Of a stretch of 64,000 nt of DNA, positions 1 to 12,862 are shown in pieces (position 1 is the stretch's first letter; the number at the start of each line of letters is the position of its first letter). The position numbers and the translations under genes are program-made. Origin of the DNA: Galerina marginata. Lineage: Eukaryota; Basidiomycota; Agaricomycetes; Agaricales; Galerinaceae. The notes beneath the pieces were generated by a model. It did not search any database, had not been told where the DNA came from, and was given only the letters and a program-made list of their open reading frames with translations. Location of the stretch: contig JAECYW010000022.1 in assembly GCA_023014335.1 (NCBI GenBank), positions 1-64,000 of the forward strand, written 5' to 3'.

Positions 1-971
1 TAGAGTATGAGACAGCCCGAAGAGGTCGAAAATAACCAGAGGCCGTCTGGTTGGTGGAAGCACCTTGTGTATGATGAAAGATAAACGCCAGCAGACGAGA
101 ATATGACATCGCATGGACCGAATCGTGTGCACCGCCTTCCCACGAGCGAGATGGATTGGATGGGCGAATTTCCATTTGAGTCCTGGGGGAGTTTTTAACC
201 AGGTGGCTATCATCGGGTGCCTAAGCGCGAAATGGCAATCAGTGAGTGGGGCGGTGGTGGCTTAATGAAGGCCTTCACATGCTCGCGCGCTGCGGGTTCA
301 GACAGCTGGACACATGTGTGGTGGGACCGCGGTCGTGAAGGACGTGACAGAATCATATGTAGACTGAGAAGCCCGTCAAGGACCATTCCTAGGCTAGATA
401 AGAGAGCACTGAGCAGTTCTAGGTGAAATAGCACGGACTAAACGTGGAGGAAAAACGGGGCCGATGTTGTGAGAGGAGGTGTTATTTCGGACGCAGATGA
501 GAAAACACATGAGGAAGATATTTGCGCGTGACCAGTCCACTGACGCCCTCTCTACGCGATTCCCAACTTGCCTTTCTCTTCACCCTTCACGACTGAACAT
601 TAACTGCAATTTGCGCTGTAGCTTGGCGGTCAGTGGGGCTGTCGCGGGTCTCGTTCTTCCTGCTCATTATCTCTTGTTTTCTATAGATAGAGGGATGGAA
701 TTCTGTGCAACAGCGGTGGAGGCAGTCGCAGTACCATCGTCCTCTTCAAGAAATAACACGGGAAGCACGTCGCCTCGTTCACACCGCGTGGCTATTAGAC
801 CGTCCCTGTCCTCTGTGCCCCCCTTGACCACTTCCGTTTCTTTCTCTCCTCCTATTCCTGCACGGTCTCCTTACGCCCCCTGCACGGTCAATCTCTTCCC
901 AGTTTCCAGGATCCGCAACTCACCCGTTTGCCTCCTCAAGTAGCACCTCCATACTCACTCTGGACTCCCCT
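1..971. other. upstream region with possible N-terminal exon of the RhoGEF
   Basis: No complete gene is visible here. The plus strand from about 695 has an open frame rich in Ser, Pro and Thr (starting MEFCATAVEAV) that looks like the disordered N-terminus of the downstream exchange factor. It does not join the DH domain in one frame, so I do not place the start codon here. The first 600 bp hold only short overlapping frames. The region before 695 probably contains the promoter and 5' UTR, with no motif I would name. Confidence 0.3.
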
Positions 972-3900
972 GTGTCACCACAGACACCCACAGACGACAT
1001 CTCGGCCATCCCAGACGCTCCTCTGCCTGCAACCTTCCAGATGAGGGCAAGACATAACAGCTTCCCATCTCTTGACGGTCTCATGGACCCCATTGGCAGA
1101 CGCAGCCAACTCCACTTCGTCTCTTGGTGCAGACATCCTCTCAAAATCCCTTCCTGACAGACCGGACTCGCCACTCAGTGTCGATCTCGAAGATGACCCC
1201 ACAGACTCAACATCTCACCCTCGCCTTCCTCCAGCTCCTCTGCGGCGCCTTCCGTGTCACAAACAGCAACTATGACGAAAAGACACCATGCAATGCATGA
1301 ATTGCTCTCTTCTGAAAGAGCGTACGCTTCCGACCTCGCGCTTATTCGCGAAGTACACATCCCTCTGCATTAGGCAAGTCCAATTTTTCTTATTTTCATG
1401 CTCATTTTTTTCTCCGTTCGCCAAGGCGTGCGTGGGTAGCTGCATGGAGGGCCGAAATTTGCGACAGGCTTAGGACGCGTGCAGCTCAAACTGCCTGCGC
1501 ACTAGGCTCGGTCGGACCTCTCTTCCTTTCCGACCAATTCCTCGGAACCAGTGTCCGACTGTTTTTGGAGCTTACTGCTCCCTATGTGCACCCAGAATCG
1601 CGTTTTCATGACACCTTGCCACGATGACGGATTGGCACATTCAGTGATCGGGTGTTTACTGCCCTCATTTCGCGTATTCCTTTCCATTCTCCTCCGACTG
1701 CTCATTCCGATGGCGTGCTCTTGTGTTAAATCACAATCTGCACCTCCATCCCTGTCGGTCCTTGAAACACCCTTCTCCTTCAGATACAGTCCAGTGATAA
1801 GATAGTTAGGCTGTTTCTGCAAGTCCGAGGGTAGACTCGAATTGAAGCCACTCCGCTCTTTCTCCTGCTAGCAGGTTTTATTTCTGATCTACAGTCTTTC
1901 CGATCGACCATTCTTACTGTTTATGAACTTCAAACTAACGTACTCTTTACACTCTAGGCCAGACAGCTCCGCTCCATAGCGTGCCGATAACCCCGCCCAA
2001 CTCATCCGGCTCTTCTTCCCGCACAGTCTCCACCTCATCCGACTCTTCCACCGCATCGCTCGGTCCGCCAATGACAGCCGAAGACGCGAAAATTATATTC
2101 AGCAACATCTCAGAACTCGCCATGCTAGCCGACATGTTCACCGAGGAGCTAGAATTAGCACTAGGTTCCGTAGTAGAAGGAGGGTTGGGCGAAGATTTCA
2201 TCGGAGCGTTATTTCTTAGAATTGTGCGTAGTTTCGATCCGCTACCCTTTTTTTTGTTTCCCTTTTTACCCGAGTTGACGTATTCTGTGTGGGCCGTGTG
2301 CGCAGATACCCGACTTTGAAAGGCCGTATAAGCATTACATCACTCGACATCCGACTGCGCTGCAGCATCTGCAGAACCTGCCGCAAACGCCTGCGCTGAC
2401 AGCGTATCTGAGCTACACGCAGAGTGTGGCGTCTTCTGTGTCACACGCATGGGACCTGGCCTCGCTGCTGATCAAGCCTGTCCAACGGCTGTTGAAGTAT
2501 CCACTCCTGCTGTCGACGATCCTTGACGAAACACCGGAGGCCCATCCTGACAAGGAGAACCTGCGGCTAGCTCGTGAGGGCATCGAGGAGCTTGCGCGAA
2601 ACGTGAACGAGGGTCGGCGGCGTGCTGAAGTAGTCAAGGACGTCCTAACATCGAAAACACCCAAGAAGCCGAATGCGACGGTCGGTGTTGCAGCGTCGGT
2701 GAATTTGTCCAAGGTCAAGTCTCTGCGCCATGGCGGCGTGACGGCAGCGACGATGCGAGTATCGCACCTCACAGAAGGCAACAGCGAGGCGGCACAGGTG
2801 GAAGCCATGCAGGCCGAGCTGAAGCGGCTCGAGGTGTTCGCGCAGCAGTTCGCCAAGAACGTAGTGGACTGGGGCAAGATGATGGCGAACGTGATGCTCG
2901 GCCTGCGCACCTGGGCACTGTCCTTCGGCAAAGTCATCGGGCTCTCGTCGGAGCAGGGCTCAGAGGCCTTTGACGCGTTCATGGAGGTGGTGAAGAAGGG
3001 CCTGATGCCGCTGACGGCGGACCTCGAGGCCGCGATCAACGAGAAGCTGCTCAAGGATATGGCGCATCTCCTGATGACGATGAACCAGCCATTGAAGCTC
3101 CTGGCGTCGATGAACGAGCAGGAGCCGTACCACTACCACCTGCTGACGATGCCTGTGTCGCAGAAGAACCGCCCACCGCCGTCACTGCTCGCGGCGTCCA
3201 CGAATTATCTGGCTCTAAGAGGACAGCTGGCCGCTGAGCTGCCGACGTATTTAGCGCTGATGCACCAGGGCTTTGCGATCTTCGTGCGGAGGCTGGCAGC
3301 GATCCAGACGCGCTTCTGGCGGGACGTGAAAGAACACTGGGCAGAGCTGTGGGAGATGCTGAGAGTCGAAGGAGAGCTGAACGCTGGGTGGGAGGAAACG
3401 TGTGCAGTGTGGTGTGCTCGGTGGGCAGATGTGGACGAGGTGGTGAAAGCTCTTGGGATTATGCAGCCTGTGCCGCATCTGCAGCCCACGCCGAAAGCCC
3501 ATCCACCGCTGACGCCGAATTATGCGAACCAGGAGCAATACTTTGCGTATCCCAACTACTACATGCCGATGACGCCTGCGTTTTCGTCTCCGCCGCCTTC
3601 GCAGTCAACAAGAGAGAAGGAGAGGGAGAGGGAGAGGGATAGAGAAAGCAAAAACTCGAAGCAGTCTGGCGGAAGCAGCAAACCGGTAACCAATGCCGCA
3701 GTCGTGCAGTCCTTGTTCGCAGCACTCGAGCCGTCACACTCGCCTGCCCACAAGAGGCAGCAGCAAGTCCATGCGTCGTCATCGGCCAGTATGCTCCCAC
3801 TTACCTCTCTTAGTCTTGCAGGAATGGCACCGACGACATATGCCCCATCGCAGCTTGGCGGTGGGCCGTCTTCATATTCGGTATCTGCGCCTCTGCCGCT

Positions 3901-4921
3901 TGGTTCTGTGCATACGGGAAGAAGAGGAAGAGGTCGGGGTGTGAGTGATGCCAGCACGTTGGAGAGTACTGTGAGCAGTGGGAGGCGGCCATCGTCACAA
4001 GACAGCACCCGGTCAAGACCGAAGGACGCCTCCAAGCCGCCCAGTCGGCGGAGAACCCAGGGGCATTTGGAGGAAGATTTTACGGCGTACATGGCGACGC
4101 ATGGGGGCATGATGCCGCCGCCATTTGAAGGCGGGCAGAACCCGCACTCTGGGGGGTCGAGTTCGAGGCAGGGTATTACGCGGATGAAGTCGATGCCTTT
4201 GTCGCCTATCAACCCGGAACAGGCATCACTGACAACAGCTGCCTCGACGCGGACGAACACTGGAGTGCTGCCACTGACGAATGGCGCGGGATATGTTGTG
4301 GAGGGCGACAACATGTATTATCAGCCGCCTGTGAAGGAGAGCTGGGATGAGTATCAGCCTTATCAGGATTTCCAGCTGCAAGAACCATCGAGACAGAGGG
4401 AACGGGAGCGGGGCAGAGACAGGACACCACTCACCAACTCGAAGAGTCAAACAGCCCCTCCGCCAAAACCCAGCGGGTCAAGTCCGAAACGCAAGTCGAA
4501 AGAACGTCCTACGCACGCGAGAAAACGGTCAGGGTCTGTTAAATCCATCACATCGTTCTTCACCGGGTCAGGAAGCAGCAGCGCCAGCAACGCCACGTCA
4601 TCTACCGTGCCCCCCGACCCGCAGCCGCTTACTGCTTCCCAGCGCGATTCGTGGGTGTCCAAGCCGGCGAAGTACGTCTGCCAGGTGATCCACCCGTGCA
4701 AGCCGCCCGCGTCCGTGTCGTATTACTCCTTCCCTTTCTTCACGCTGAAAGAAGGCGACCTCTATGAGGTCCTCCAAGAGGCAGGACACCCGAGCATACA
4801 CCCGAAGCTGCCTCTGTATGTGGACGACGGTGAAGATTGTCTGTTGCTGTGTCGAGATGGGAATGGTGTAGTTGGGTGGGCGCTGGCGAGTTTTTTGGAG
4901 CCGCTGTCGTTTAATGCATAG
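972..4921 (+). CDS. Rho guanine-nucleotide exchange factor, DH-BAR-SH3 architecture (frame-broken N-terminal part)
   Basis: The protein should load GTP onto a Rho/Cdc42-type GTPase at the membrane. A DH domain begins with HAMHELLSSERAYASDLAL (from about 1290), continues in the exon 1958..2223 and ends in the third exon (2306..4921) with the core LASLLIKPVQRLLKYPLLL. It is followed by a BAR-like helical region (about 2790-3450), a long Ser/Pro/Arg-rich linker with an Arg-Glu repeat near 3610-3650, and a C-terminal SH3-like domain (from about 4670, AKYVCQVIHPC). This order matches the dynamin-binding-protein/Tuba class. Between exons 1 and 2 the only donor that keeps the phase is GCAAGT at 1374, giving a GC-AG intron of 584 bp. 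Upstream the coding sense switches frame near 1095, 1210 and 1366. At 1366 the expected HIPLALGQ reads HIPLH-stop unless one base is missing. The start is therefore uncertain: the gene may be damaged or the assembly may carry indels. The DH core from 1958 onward is intact. Confidence 0.82.
3608..3652 (+). repeat. GAGAGG-type simple repeat inside the RhoGEF linker
   Basis: An imperfect purine repeat with a 6-base unit encodes alternating Arg/Glu/Lys (REKERERERDRE) in the linker between the BAR-like region and the SH3 domain. It is in frame with the gene and would form a charged, probably disordered or helical stretch. Confidence 0.7.
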
Positions 4922-6631
4922 ACTGGAAGGACAAGTGTTTTTTCTTTCCTCGCTGGCATCTCACCTCTGATATTATATTCTCTTCATCATCCATCTTTCT
5001 TTTCCATCTGTCATCATCTGCTGCTGAGATCTCATCTTTTCCTGCACTCCCATTTATTGGACTCGGTTAATATTGTATTTTGTTTCGAGTTTCTACCCAC
5101 GCTGTGCACCGTGCTTTCTATCTCCCCTTTACCCCTCCCCCGCTGGGCCCTCTCCTTCTGGGCGTTGCTCTTGTTGTCACTTTCTCCTGCTCACTTCCGA
5201 CATATTTTATCTGATCATCAACACTTCATCCCCATCTTTCTATTTCATTGTCATCGGTATCTGCATCATTCAATCCCTTTCTCACCTCTTCTCGGAAGGT
5301 TTACATGTATGTATGTACTCACTCACTTACTCACTGCCTGTCTCGTCGTCATCCTCTCCATTTCTTTTCCACTCTGTAATTATCACTACAAGCTATACAT
5401 CGGTACAAACGTAGATCATCTTGGATACATACATACCTATGGGAGGCCAAAAAAAATTCTGTATCAATAAACCTAACCAGGGACGCGTACAATGGACTGG
5501 TTCGTTTGTATTAAGCTGGCTCCAGCCGACTTCCGGTGACCCATGCATGGTGCTCTGAACACTGCATCTCTGACAGCTGCTATATACTCGAGTAATGGCG
5601 GGCTTTTAAACAAGTGAGGTAGACCGTAGACCCCAGACGTTCTGGTTTGCGCAAGAAATTTTGCAAGTAAAGGTTTCTCCGAAACCAAGAAACAGAGGTG
5701 CTCTGACAGCTTGCACGGTTTAGAATAACCAACCCTGTTGAAAACAAACGACAGAGCTTCGGAGCTTCACGAATGCATGAAAAGTTAATTAAGTCACCTT
5801 AGACTGGAACGTCATCTAGCCTTGCAGTGAGTTCGAGGGTGATCTCTGATACGACTAAGCTGAACTTTCGCGCTCTCCTTTCTACCGCTGCTGTCGCGTT
5901 GCAATTGGCCCGATCTCAGACCGATGCTGCCAACCGACTCCACGCCACTGGTCATAAAATGGCGGCGGATGACACAGCGCCTGCTGGCTGCCACTGGGTG
6001 GTATCATCATCATTATGGGACCATTCTGCGCGGGATCCTGCACCAGTGGGTCCGAGTCGGAGGGACCCTTCAAATCTTGACAAACGAACTATGTCCGTTC
6101 CTTAACAGAATTGATACTCCGATGTTGCGTAAGTAAGCGCCCGCCGTCAAAGCGCCTATCTCTTTCGGGTAATTGATTGGCCCTGAAGGAAAAAGTTTTA
6201 ATGGCATAATAGGAACATTTTGAAACCGTGGATTTGTTATGGAATTATCAGACTATTCGCGTTGAGTCACCTGTCGGAACCAACTAAAGCATGACGGAAA
6301 AGGCATAGGCTATTGCAATGATATAGACGCTCGAGAATACATACCTTGTATACTTCTCCAACAAAGCAACCAGGCCTCTAAGAGTCACTGCAAATATCCC
6401 CCTCGTCTTTAATAGAATCGATGTATGATTATATATGAACAGTTGGTACAACATTTAAATACAAGAAAACTTCGAACCTCCAAACCAAGTATAGAATGAA
6501 GACCAGATCTAATGTACAGAGTGGAAACGATAAAAGATAACCCAAGCGCGGGGGACATCTATCAGCAACATTCAACTGTTCATGTCGTTGAGTCGGAGAC
6601 ATCTCTCCACTAGAGAGACAATACTGGAAGA
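4922..6631. other. intergenic: RhoGEF 3' UTR and no further gene seen
   Basis: The first 550 bp are pyrimidine-rich and end with an AATAAA at about 5466, which fits the 3' UTR and polyadenylation site of the exchange factor. The rest (5480-6630) holds only short frames without family resemblance. The downstream oxidase points toward this gap, so it contains two 3' ends and little pressure for promoters. Confidence 0.5.
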
Positions 6632-9628
6632 TCATTTGAAGATTTTGCGCTTCTGGCCCCTAATGGATGTTGTTAAGTACTCCGGAGTAGGGGGTTCATG
6701 TGTCTCTGGCTCCACTATCTCGCCGGCTGCATCAAGAGGCCATAAAGAATTCCTGAAAATATTCTTGGGATCGTAGAGGCCCTTGATTTCGCATAGACGG
6801 GCCCAATTGTCCCCGAAGCAAGCTTTGATGCGTTCAGCTGGCTCATGGCGACCAACGAACTGGAGATAGGGCACGTAAGAGGCACATAAGCATGCGGGGT
6901 AAAGAGTGAGTAGTGGAAAAACAGCTTTGCAAACTCACACTTGGGAACGGCCCTCCCACGTGCACTGGCTTTAAGGTGCCTGCAATCCACTGTAGTATAA
7001 AGGTCAGCGAACTGAGCTTAATAACAAACGAAGACTCACTTCTTCCGCGGAATCGATGCAGCGGTCGTCGTCGATATCCATTTCCCATTGATGGAGAGCA
7101 GCTATCGTAAAAGCGGCCTCGCGCTGTGATTTGGGTACACACGTGTCTTCAAAATCGCCAATTGCGCCACCAGCAAGTTCGAAAAGCCAAGCTATGCACC
7201 AAGAAGTGTGGGTAAAGCTTGGCAAGATAAAGACGGGAGTAAAACTAAACGAAGACACATACTACAACCAACTGGGGTGTCTGCAAATTGCATGACGGTG
7301 TCATTTATGATATCGTCGGGCAAGGACGATATCAGGGCCGAGCGGATGAACCACTGTCGGCCAGCTGATGGAGTAAACATATTTAGCTCTGGAGAAAGCC
7401 AGAACAAAACATACAGGGAGCACCTTTTCCACGCAGGACTTGCGCAACGCTGTCCTGTTGGTGCAAAAAACTCTTTTCGTCTACTTCGTTTAACAGACAA
7501 CGTTCTCCGTCCCATGATGATATCGCGGAAAGATATTCATGGCCCTTCTCTCGTGAGCCAACGTAGCACATTTGGACGACCATGAGGGAATCTTTTCCGG
7601 CTGGCCCTGCCGTAAGAAGAATGTTTGCATAAAGTTCGCGTGGAGCTCCTTTAACACAGTCACGGAAGTGCTTGATCAGAGAAGGGGCTGTGGCCTTGTT
7701 GAAACGACTGTGAGAAGAAAGTCTCAGAATGCAACCTTAAATGTGAAGCGTCCTCGAAGAAAACTGACTAGATAAGGTTGCCTGCGAAGACAACAGGAAC
7801 AGGATATGCCTTTGCTTTGTACCGCGTGGCTATTCCGAAGCAGGGTCCAGCACCTCTGACTGCCCAATAAAGGTCTGCCAACGGAAAGACCTTAGATCAC
7901 AAGTAGATGTTCCATAAACTGAGGCGGGGACGCACCGGGGTACTCGTTCTCACTTACTATCACGATTCGACCGTCAGCTAGAACCATTTCGACTTCCACA
8001 AGATTGTCTATGCTAAGGCCGTGAAGCCTACTCAGAAATCCGAACCCTCCTAGAAGCATGATAGAAGATCCGACGGGGTGCGCCGCACTACATATGAATC
8101 AACAGAGTTAGTTTCGAATCGGATGTGAAGAATATAGACTGACAAAGGGACGTGATAGGGGATTCCATCGCCAACACCCGTAATATATCTGGCCTCGAGT
8201 TTCTGCTGAGCTGTGTATGTGTCAATCTCCTTCTGTCTCATGCCCGCACCAAAGGTCACGTAGGCATGTGCATGTATAGGTTCAGCCTGAGCTGGAATGT
8301 GCATCGATTCAAAACCTCCTGGGGCATTGGCAAAAATTAAATTTGGTGGCGCCCAGGAAGCTAGTGATGGAACCGAGTTATAAGTGGACTGTAACGCGGT
8401 GGGTGGAGGCGCCGGAGGGAAATTACTTGTGGTCTCGAGATAGCCGAAGGGATTTGCATCGCGAGGTCCGTCGTTAGTGCTGTTACCCGTGGTTGGTCCA
8501 CTTTCGGTCGTTGGGATGGATGCGCTATCACGAACAGGAGGTGGTGATGGTGTGGTGCCAAGTGTAGAAGTTGATCGCTCTCGAAAACCCTCAAGATCAC
8601 CGGAAGAAACTGATCCACTGGAAGAACTTGAGGATGCCTGTAAAGACTGTAAAGGGGATACAGATGAAGATCCGGGTCCGTCAACGCGACGTCGAATGCT
8701 TGGAGAGGGCCCGTCGGTGGTTGCAGGCGAAGCAGAGAACGGAGGACCGCGTAGAAATGACGCCACAGCTTGAGATGCGGAGTCATAGTGACGAAGATTA
8801 TCGTCGTCCTCTCTCCGTCGTTTTGCGGAGTTTGTGGATGAGGACGGCACCACTACTTTCTTGCCCTTGCTATGAACAGACGCCACATCGCGCAAACTCG
8901 TGAAGGACCCATCTTCCTTCGGGGGTTCAATGTCGACTTCCACGAGCTTACTCATATCGATAATGATATCACCCCCAATGGCCCAGCCTGCCGTTCCGTA
9001 TCCGCCAGCTTTTACTGACGGCGACAGTGAGTGCTTGGTGCAAAACATTACAATCCTGTAGAGTGAATTAAGCACTGCGTGTGTAGGGCATATGAAACTA
9101 AGCACTTGCTGACGTCCTCTGCGTCCAATGGGCACACCACAGCTTGAGCAGAGGAGACGACATTCCCGTTGAATATTTTCGAATAATCAGAGAACCTGCG
9201 CCAGAATTGAGTGGTAAGCGAGAGGTTCAGACAATTTGGAAGAAAGTTTGGCGCACCCAGGATCACTTCGACGACAAACTTGACCCCGGCAAGCAGAGCC
9301 AAGTTCGTCGTACAGTTGATCAGAGAGAGAAACAAATGTAGGGGGCATTAGCAGGATAGAGGGAAGGAGGGAAGAGGTTCTGGATGAAGATGTAAATTCA
9401 GAACTGAATTTATCAATGCCGGTTCAAGGCACAAGCCATCACAAATGTCCATATCGAGAGACGGCGACGATCTCGGACTTAGCCTTGATGGAATCAAACT
9501 GTGCATCTTCGAAAGTCTGCCGAAAATTGAATCATCACCGCCTTCAAGAATCTACAAATTGAGGACTTTTAGAATAATAAATACACGCACTTGTCTAAGT
9601 GAGTCAACAACGTTTCCTTGCTCGGCAT
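6632..9628 (-). CDS. FAD-binding (BBE/PCMH-type) oxidoreductase with a long Ser-rich insert
   Basis: This is a berberine-bridge-enzyme-like flavoprotein. Blocks recognised in order are: VVCPLDAEDVSK and SVKAGGYGTAGWAIGG (FAD pyrophosphate region, about 9150-8960), AHAYVTFGAG (about 8260), LLGGFGFLSRLHGLSIDNLV (about 8050), DLYWAVRGAGPCFGIATRYK (about 7870) and a C-terminal block ending near 6640 with IKGLYDPKNIFRNSLWPLD. Between the first and second blocks sits an insert of roughly 200 residues rich in Ser, Pro and Gly with basic clusters (AKRRRED). I know similar inserts from agaric relatives, so it is probably not an artefact. The residue that carries FAD covalently in classical members (His of RxGGH) is Tyr here (KAGGY), so flavin is probably not held through that His. 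The start at 9628 (MPSKETLLTH) is tentative because the first two exons are short. There is no clear signal peptide, and the substrate is unknown. Confidence 0.8.
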
Positions 9629-12185
9629 GGGTTCAGGCCCCGGGTTGCAGGTCCTATCGTTCTGGGGTTGTCATTTCCGTTCCGCTTCGAATGATAACCT
9701 ATCGTTATTCAGTCTTCCGTTGATATTATTGGTATACTCTGTCAACCTTTCGGGTATCCCGGCGGAATCCATTTCGAAGCATATTTCTTCTATCTCTTCA
9801 TGAAGTACTAGCTCCAGGGACAGGTTTGAAGAATACCGTAAAACGACTCACAAGACCGCGACAATGCCTCTTTGCAACACGGCCAAGTCCAAGAAAACCA
9901 GGGTGCAAGCAATGGTGTAAAATCGTTACGTGATGGACAGGCAATCCAATAATGCGCTGGGATTCAATTTGTTGCCATACTATTGGCTCCCTGATCCCTG
10001 CCGTTGAGCATTGACGCATTAGCTAACTTACAGTTTTAAGTAATTCCTTAAACTATGGTGTCCTCATGACGAAAAATATTCTCTCGTATCCTTGAACTTG
10101 ACTGCCTCTGTGCGAATCACTTGTTCGCTTGAGATTTATTTACACACGAACGCCGCGGGCGATAGGTCACTGATGAGATCACATCTGCCGGGGCTCCAAG
10201 CTGGTTCCAGGCATCTAGGGACGGAACCGCATAGATTATTAGATAGTCTGGGGTTATACCCTACGATTGAATCGGACAAATGCATACCTATGCATGGGTA
10301 TGTAACATACTGTATATCGTATCCAATAAAGATGCCAGATTCGATATTCTTTCCCGGTCGTTTCTAGACGCTCGGGTCTTCTTGAATTGATTTTGAGTTG
10401 GAAAGACGGTGAGCTGGCAAGCTGATGCAGTAGCATCACACAGGCAATATTCAGCTTTACCTCATTCATCGTGCTTACAGGGTGGATTACTGACTGTTCG
10501 AAGAATTTATTTTCCCATATCTATGGATCCATAGTCATTTTCGGATGTGTTAAATTATTTATATCTCTCGAACGGTCGCGAGTGGTGGGGTAATATGCTG
10601 GTATGCGTCCCTTTGAACGCCAGTAACAAGCCAATAGGCGTTCAAGGACAATGACAGACGTCGGGTACCTTGGAAGGCGGTGGAAGCAAGAATTAATTGG
10701 GTTCTCAATAGAGCTGACAGGGTCAGCCACATCTATTCAAATGTACGAAATCGTCAGAACACGCGCATTGAGAAGCACAAGATTGTGAAGAAGCATACGT
10801 GAAAGGAAGAGCTCACGACGGCGATCATTGAAGTGAAAATCTCGATGCAATATTACTCGCAGAGGCAGGGCTTGGTATGCGGTGCATATTACGCGTCCGT
10901 TCTGAAGGGGGTGGGGAAGTGCTCCACGAGGGTAAAGACGGATTTAAATAAATCAGTAGTTTAGCCCATTAAGTTCATTGTGATTATTAGAAAACAGATG
11001 CTCACCAGCCGGATTGTTAGTGCTTCAATGTGGGAAATCACACAATTGGGTGGTGAGATACCTCCAGAGCTGACGGTTTCGCGCGGCTAACCGCCTTTCA
11101 CACTCAAATCCGACGACGACGAATTCGGAGCCTGAGGATAGGTCGACATCACTACCCCGAACGTTGTTGACATGACTGGCTAAACGTCGGACGAGGCCAC
11201 CATTCCTCGTTTCACCAGGAGCGAGCATCGGCCAAGGTCCCAGATGTCATTTTGAAGTTTGAATGGCCGTTGAGTAGAAAGTCATGGCAGAATTTTTCCT
11301 CCGAGACCTGTGAAGGGGACGATGCACAGCATACGGTTACAGTTGTCGACGATTGCCCAGGCAGTCATATTTATAAGGATTTATTAAACTTTCAGAACGG
11401 GTTAAGATTCATTATCCAGTCCCCGGCTCTTAGATTAAAGAGATCGTGTGTCTCCTGGTCAAGAATTTGGATCCCCCAACGAGCGGAACTCCGGAATGCA
11501 GCTTGGGGTATATAGGTGGTCCCAGTGTAGATTGTCAAAAGAAAAGAAAAGCAAGGTAAGGCCAGAAGAGCATTTCAAGTGGCCAGAGGAAGCTCTACGT
11601 CCGCTGGAAAACTTTGTATGACCCGGCCTTTTAAGTTCGGCCTGAGAGTTCGGGCAAAGTTAGGGTTTTAAATTCTGTTCCGGGATCCGGATCAAAGCAG
11701 AGCAGTCAGCGGCCCGCTGTTCCCTGACTGATCAGCAAAAAAATGAGAACTATCCAAGAACTATCCACACATCGGGCATATTGCACATAACTCTGGAGAG
11801 CTCTGCAATCAGTGTGTCCTAGTGAGGATCTTATGCCGACAACCATAGACACTGGGAGACGGTTGAGAGTGCCGGCACTCAACCGATCCAACCAAAAGGT
11901 GTCCATACTATCGTCTTGTGAACGACAATTCCCACTTACTTACTTACAGATAACAATGTACAAGGAGCACAGCTATGAAGGCCACAGAAGCTGAATGTCC
12001 TTCAAACAGAAGTTAGTGGTGGATGCATTAATTATAGTCATCCCAACCCACAAGATAAATGCGACATGCGAATGGAAGACAGACGGGAATAAACGAGGGA
12101 ACTTATGTGAATTGAAGCCAAGTATGCCTGTATTCGGATGCAAAATTAGGTTGTTATTGGAACTAGGTGCCAAGATTGGAATAGG
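9629..12185. other. intergenic, no supported gene
   Basis: About 2.5 kb with scattered short frames on both strands. The longest minus-strand ones (near 9.8-10.0 and 11.0-11.2 kb) resemble no family I know and could not be joined by convincing splice sites. It contains the promoter of the minus-strand FAD oxidase at its left end and the 3' end of the ankyrin gene at its right end. Confidence 0.4.
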
Positions 12186-12862
12186 CTACGAGGTAGAACT
12201 CTTGGGCGCATCGCTGGTATTCGGAGCTGATAAAGTCATCTTCGCTATCTGACCGTCGGCGTCCTCTATTTCGACCTCGATATCGCGGTGGTTCCCGTCT
12301 TCCGTACCCACAATGTTCTCCTCGTCTCCGGCATCATCTCCCTTACCCTCTGTGGGCCCTTCAGGGTCTAAATTCATCATTTCGACAAACCATCTTGCGC
12401 CTTCTTCCCATCCTGCAAGTTCGGCTTCGCCCAGGGGTGAACGGCCAGCCGCATTCTTGATATCTATCAGATCGCGACCAGGTCCATCTGGATGTTGCAC
12501 TAATTTTTGAGCGATATCAAGCTGGGAGTTAAGGGCCGCCCAATGAAGAGGCGTCGATCCCGCCTTGTTTTTCGAGGCTAACAACGTCGATGGTAGGACA
12601 GGTAGGAGGTAGTTCAACAGATCTAAAAGTTATCCTGCCGCTATCAGATCATAATCTAAGGCGAAAAAATTTGACTGATGGGCCCACCTACATGACCGTT
12701 TGCGCAAACCATATGCAGGAAGGAATTTTCATTTTCGTCGCGAATGTCAGTAAGAGACGACGCTCCGTGTTGCTTGACGAATGCTTGGACATCTTCTAGG
12801 TCTCCGTATCTGCAGGCCAGAAGGATGTCGTCCTTGTCATCGTCGGAAAGAGTTAGCGACAT
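12186..12862 (-). CDS. small ankyrin-repeat protein, Yar1-like
   Basis: Two exons, 12688..12862 and 12186..12622 (joined in frame, 203 residues). The product begins MSLTLSDDDKDDILLACRYG and has about three ankyrin repeats: DLEDVQAFVKQHG, NSFLHMVCANGHVDLLNYLL across the splice, and GSTPLHWAALNSQLDIAQKL. A C-terminal acidic tail follows. Size, repeat number and acidic tail match Yar1, the chaperone of ribosomal protein uS3 (Rps3) in yeast. That role is inferred from this resemblance, and other small ankyrin proteins are possible. The splice was chosen because only donor GTGGGC at 12687 restores the repeat consensus. Confidence 0.82.

Noticed and set aside
2413..3054. 213-codon minus-strand frame
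   Set aside because: Antisense shadow of the DH-BAR region, which is clearly coding on the other strand.
3559..4314. 251-codon minus-strand frame over the RhoGEF
   Set aside because: Antisense to the Ser/Pro-rich linker; its composition mirrors the sense repeat and it resembles nothing.
5057..5470. Plus-strand frames in the pyrimidine-rich DNA after the RhoGEF
   Set aside because: They follow the RhoGEF stop, are low in complexity and end near an AATAAA, so they fit a 3' UTR.
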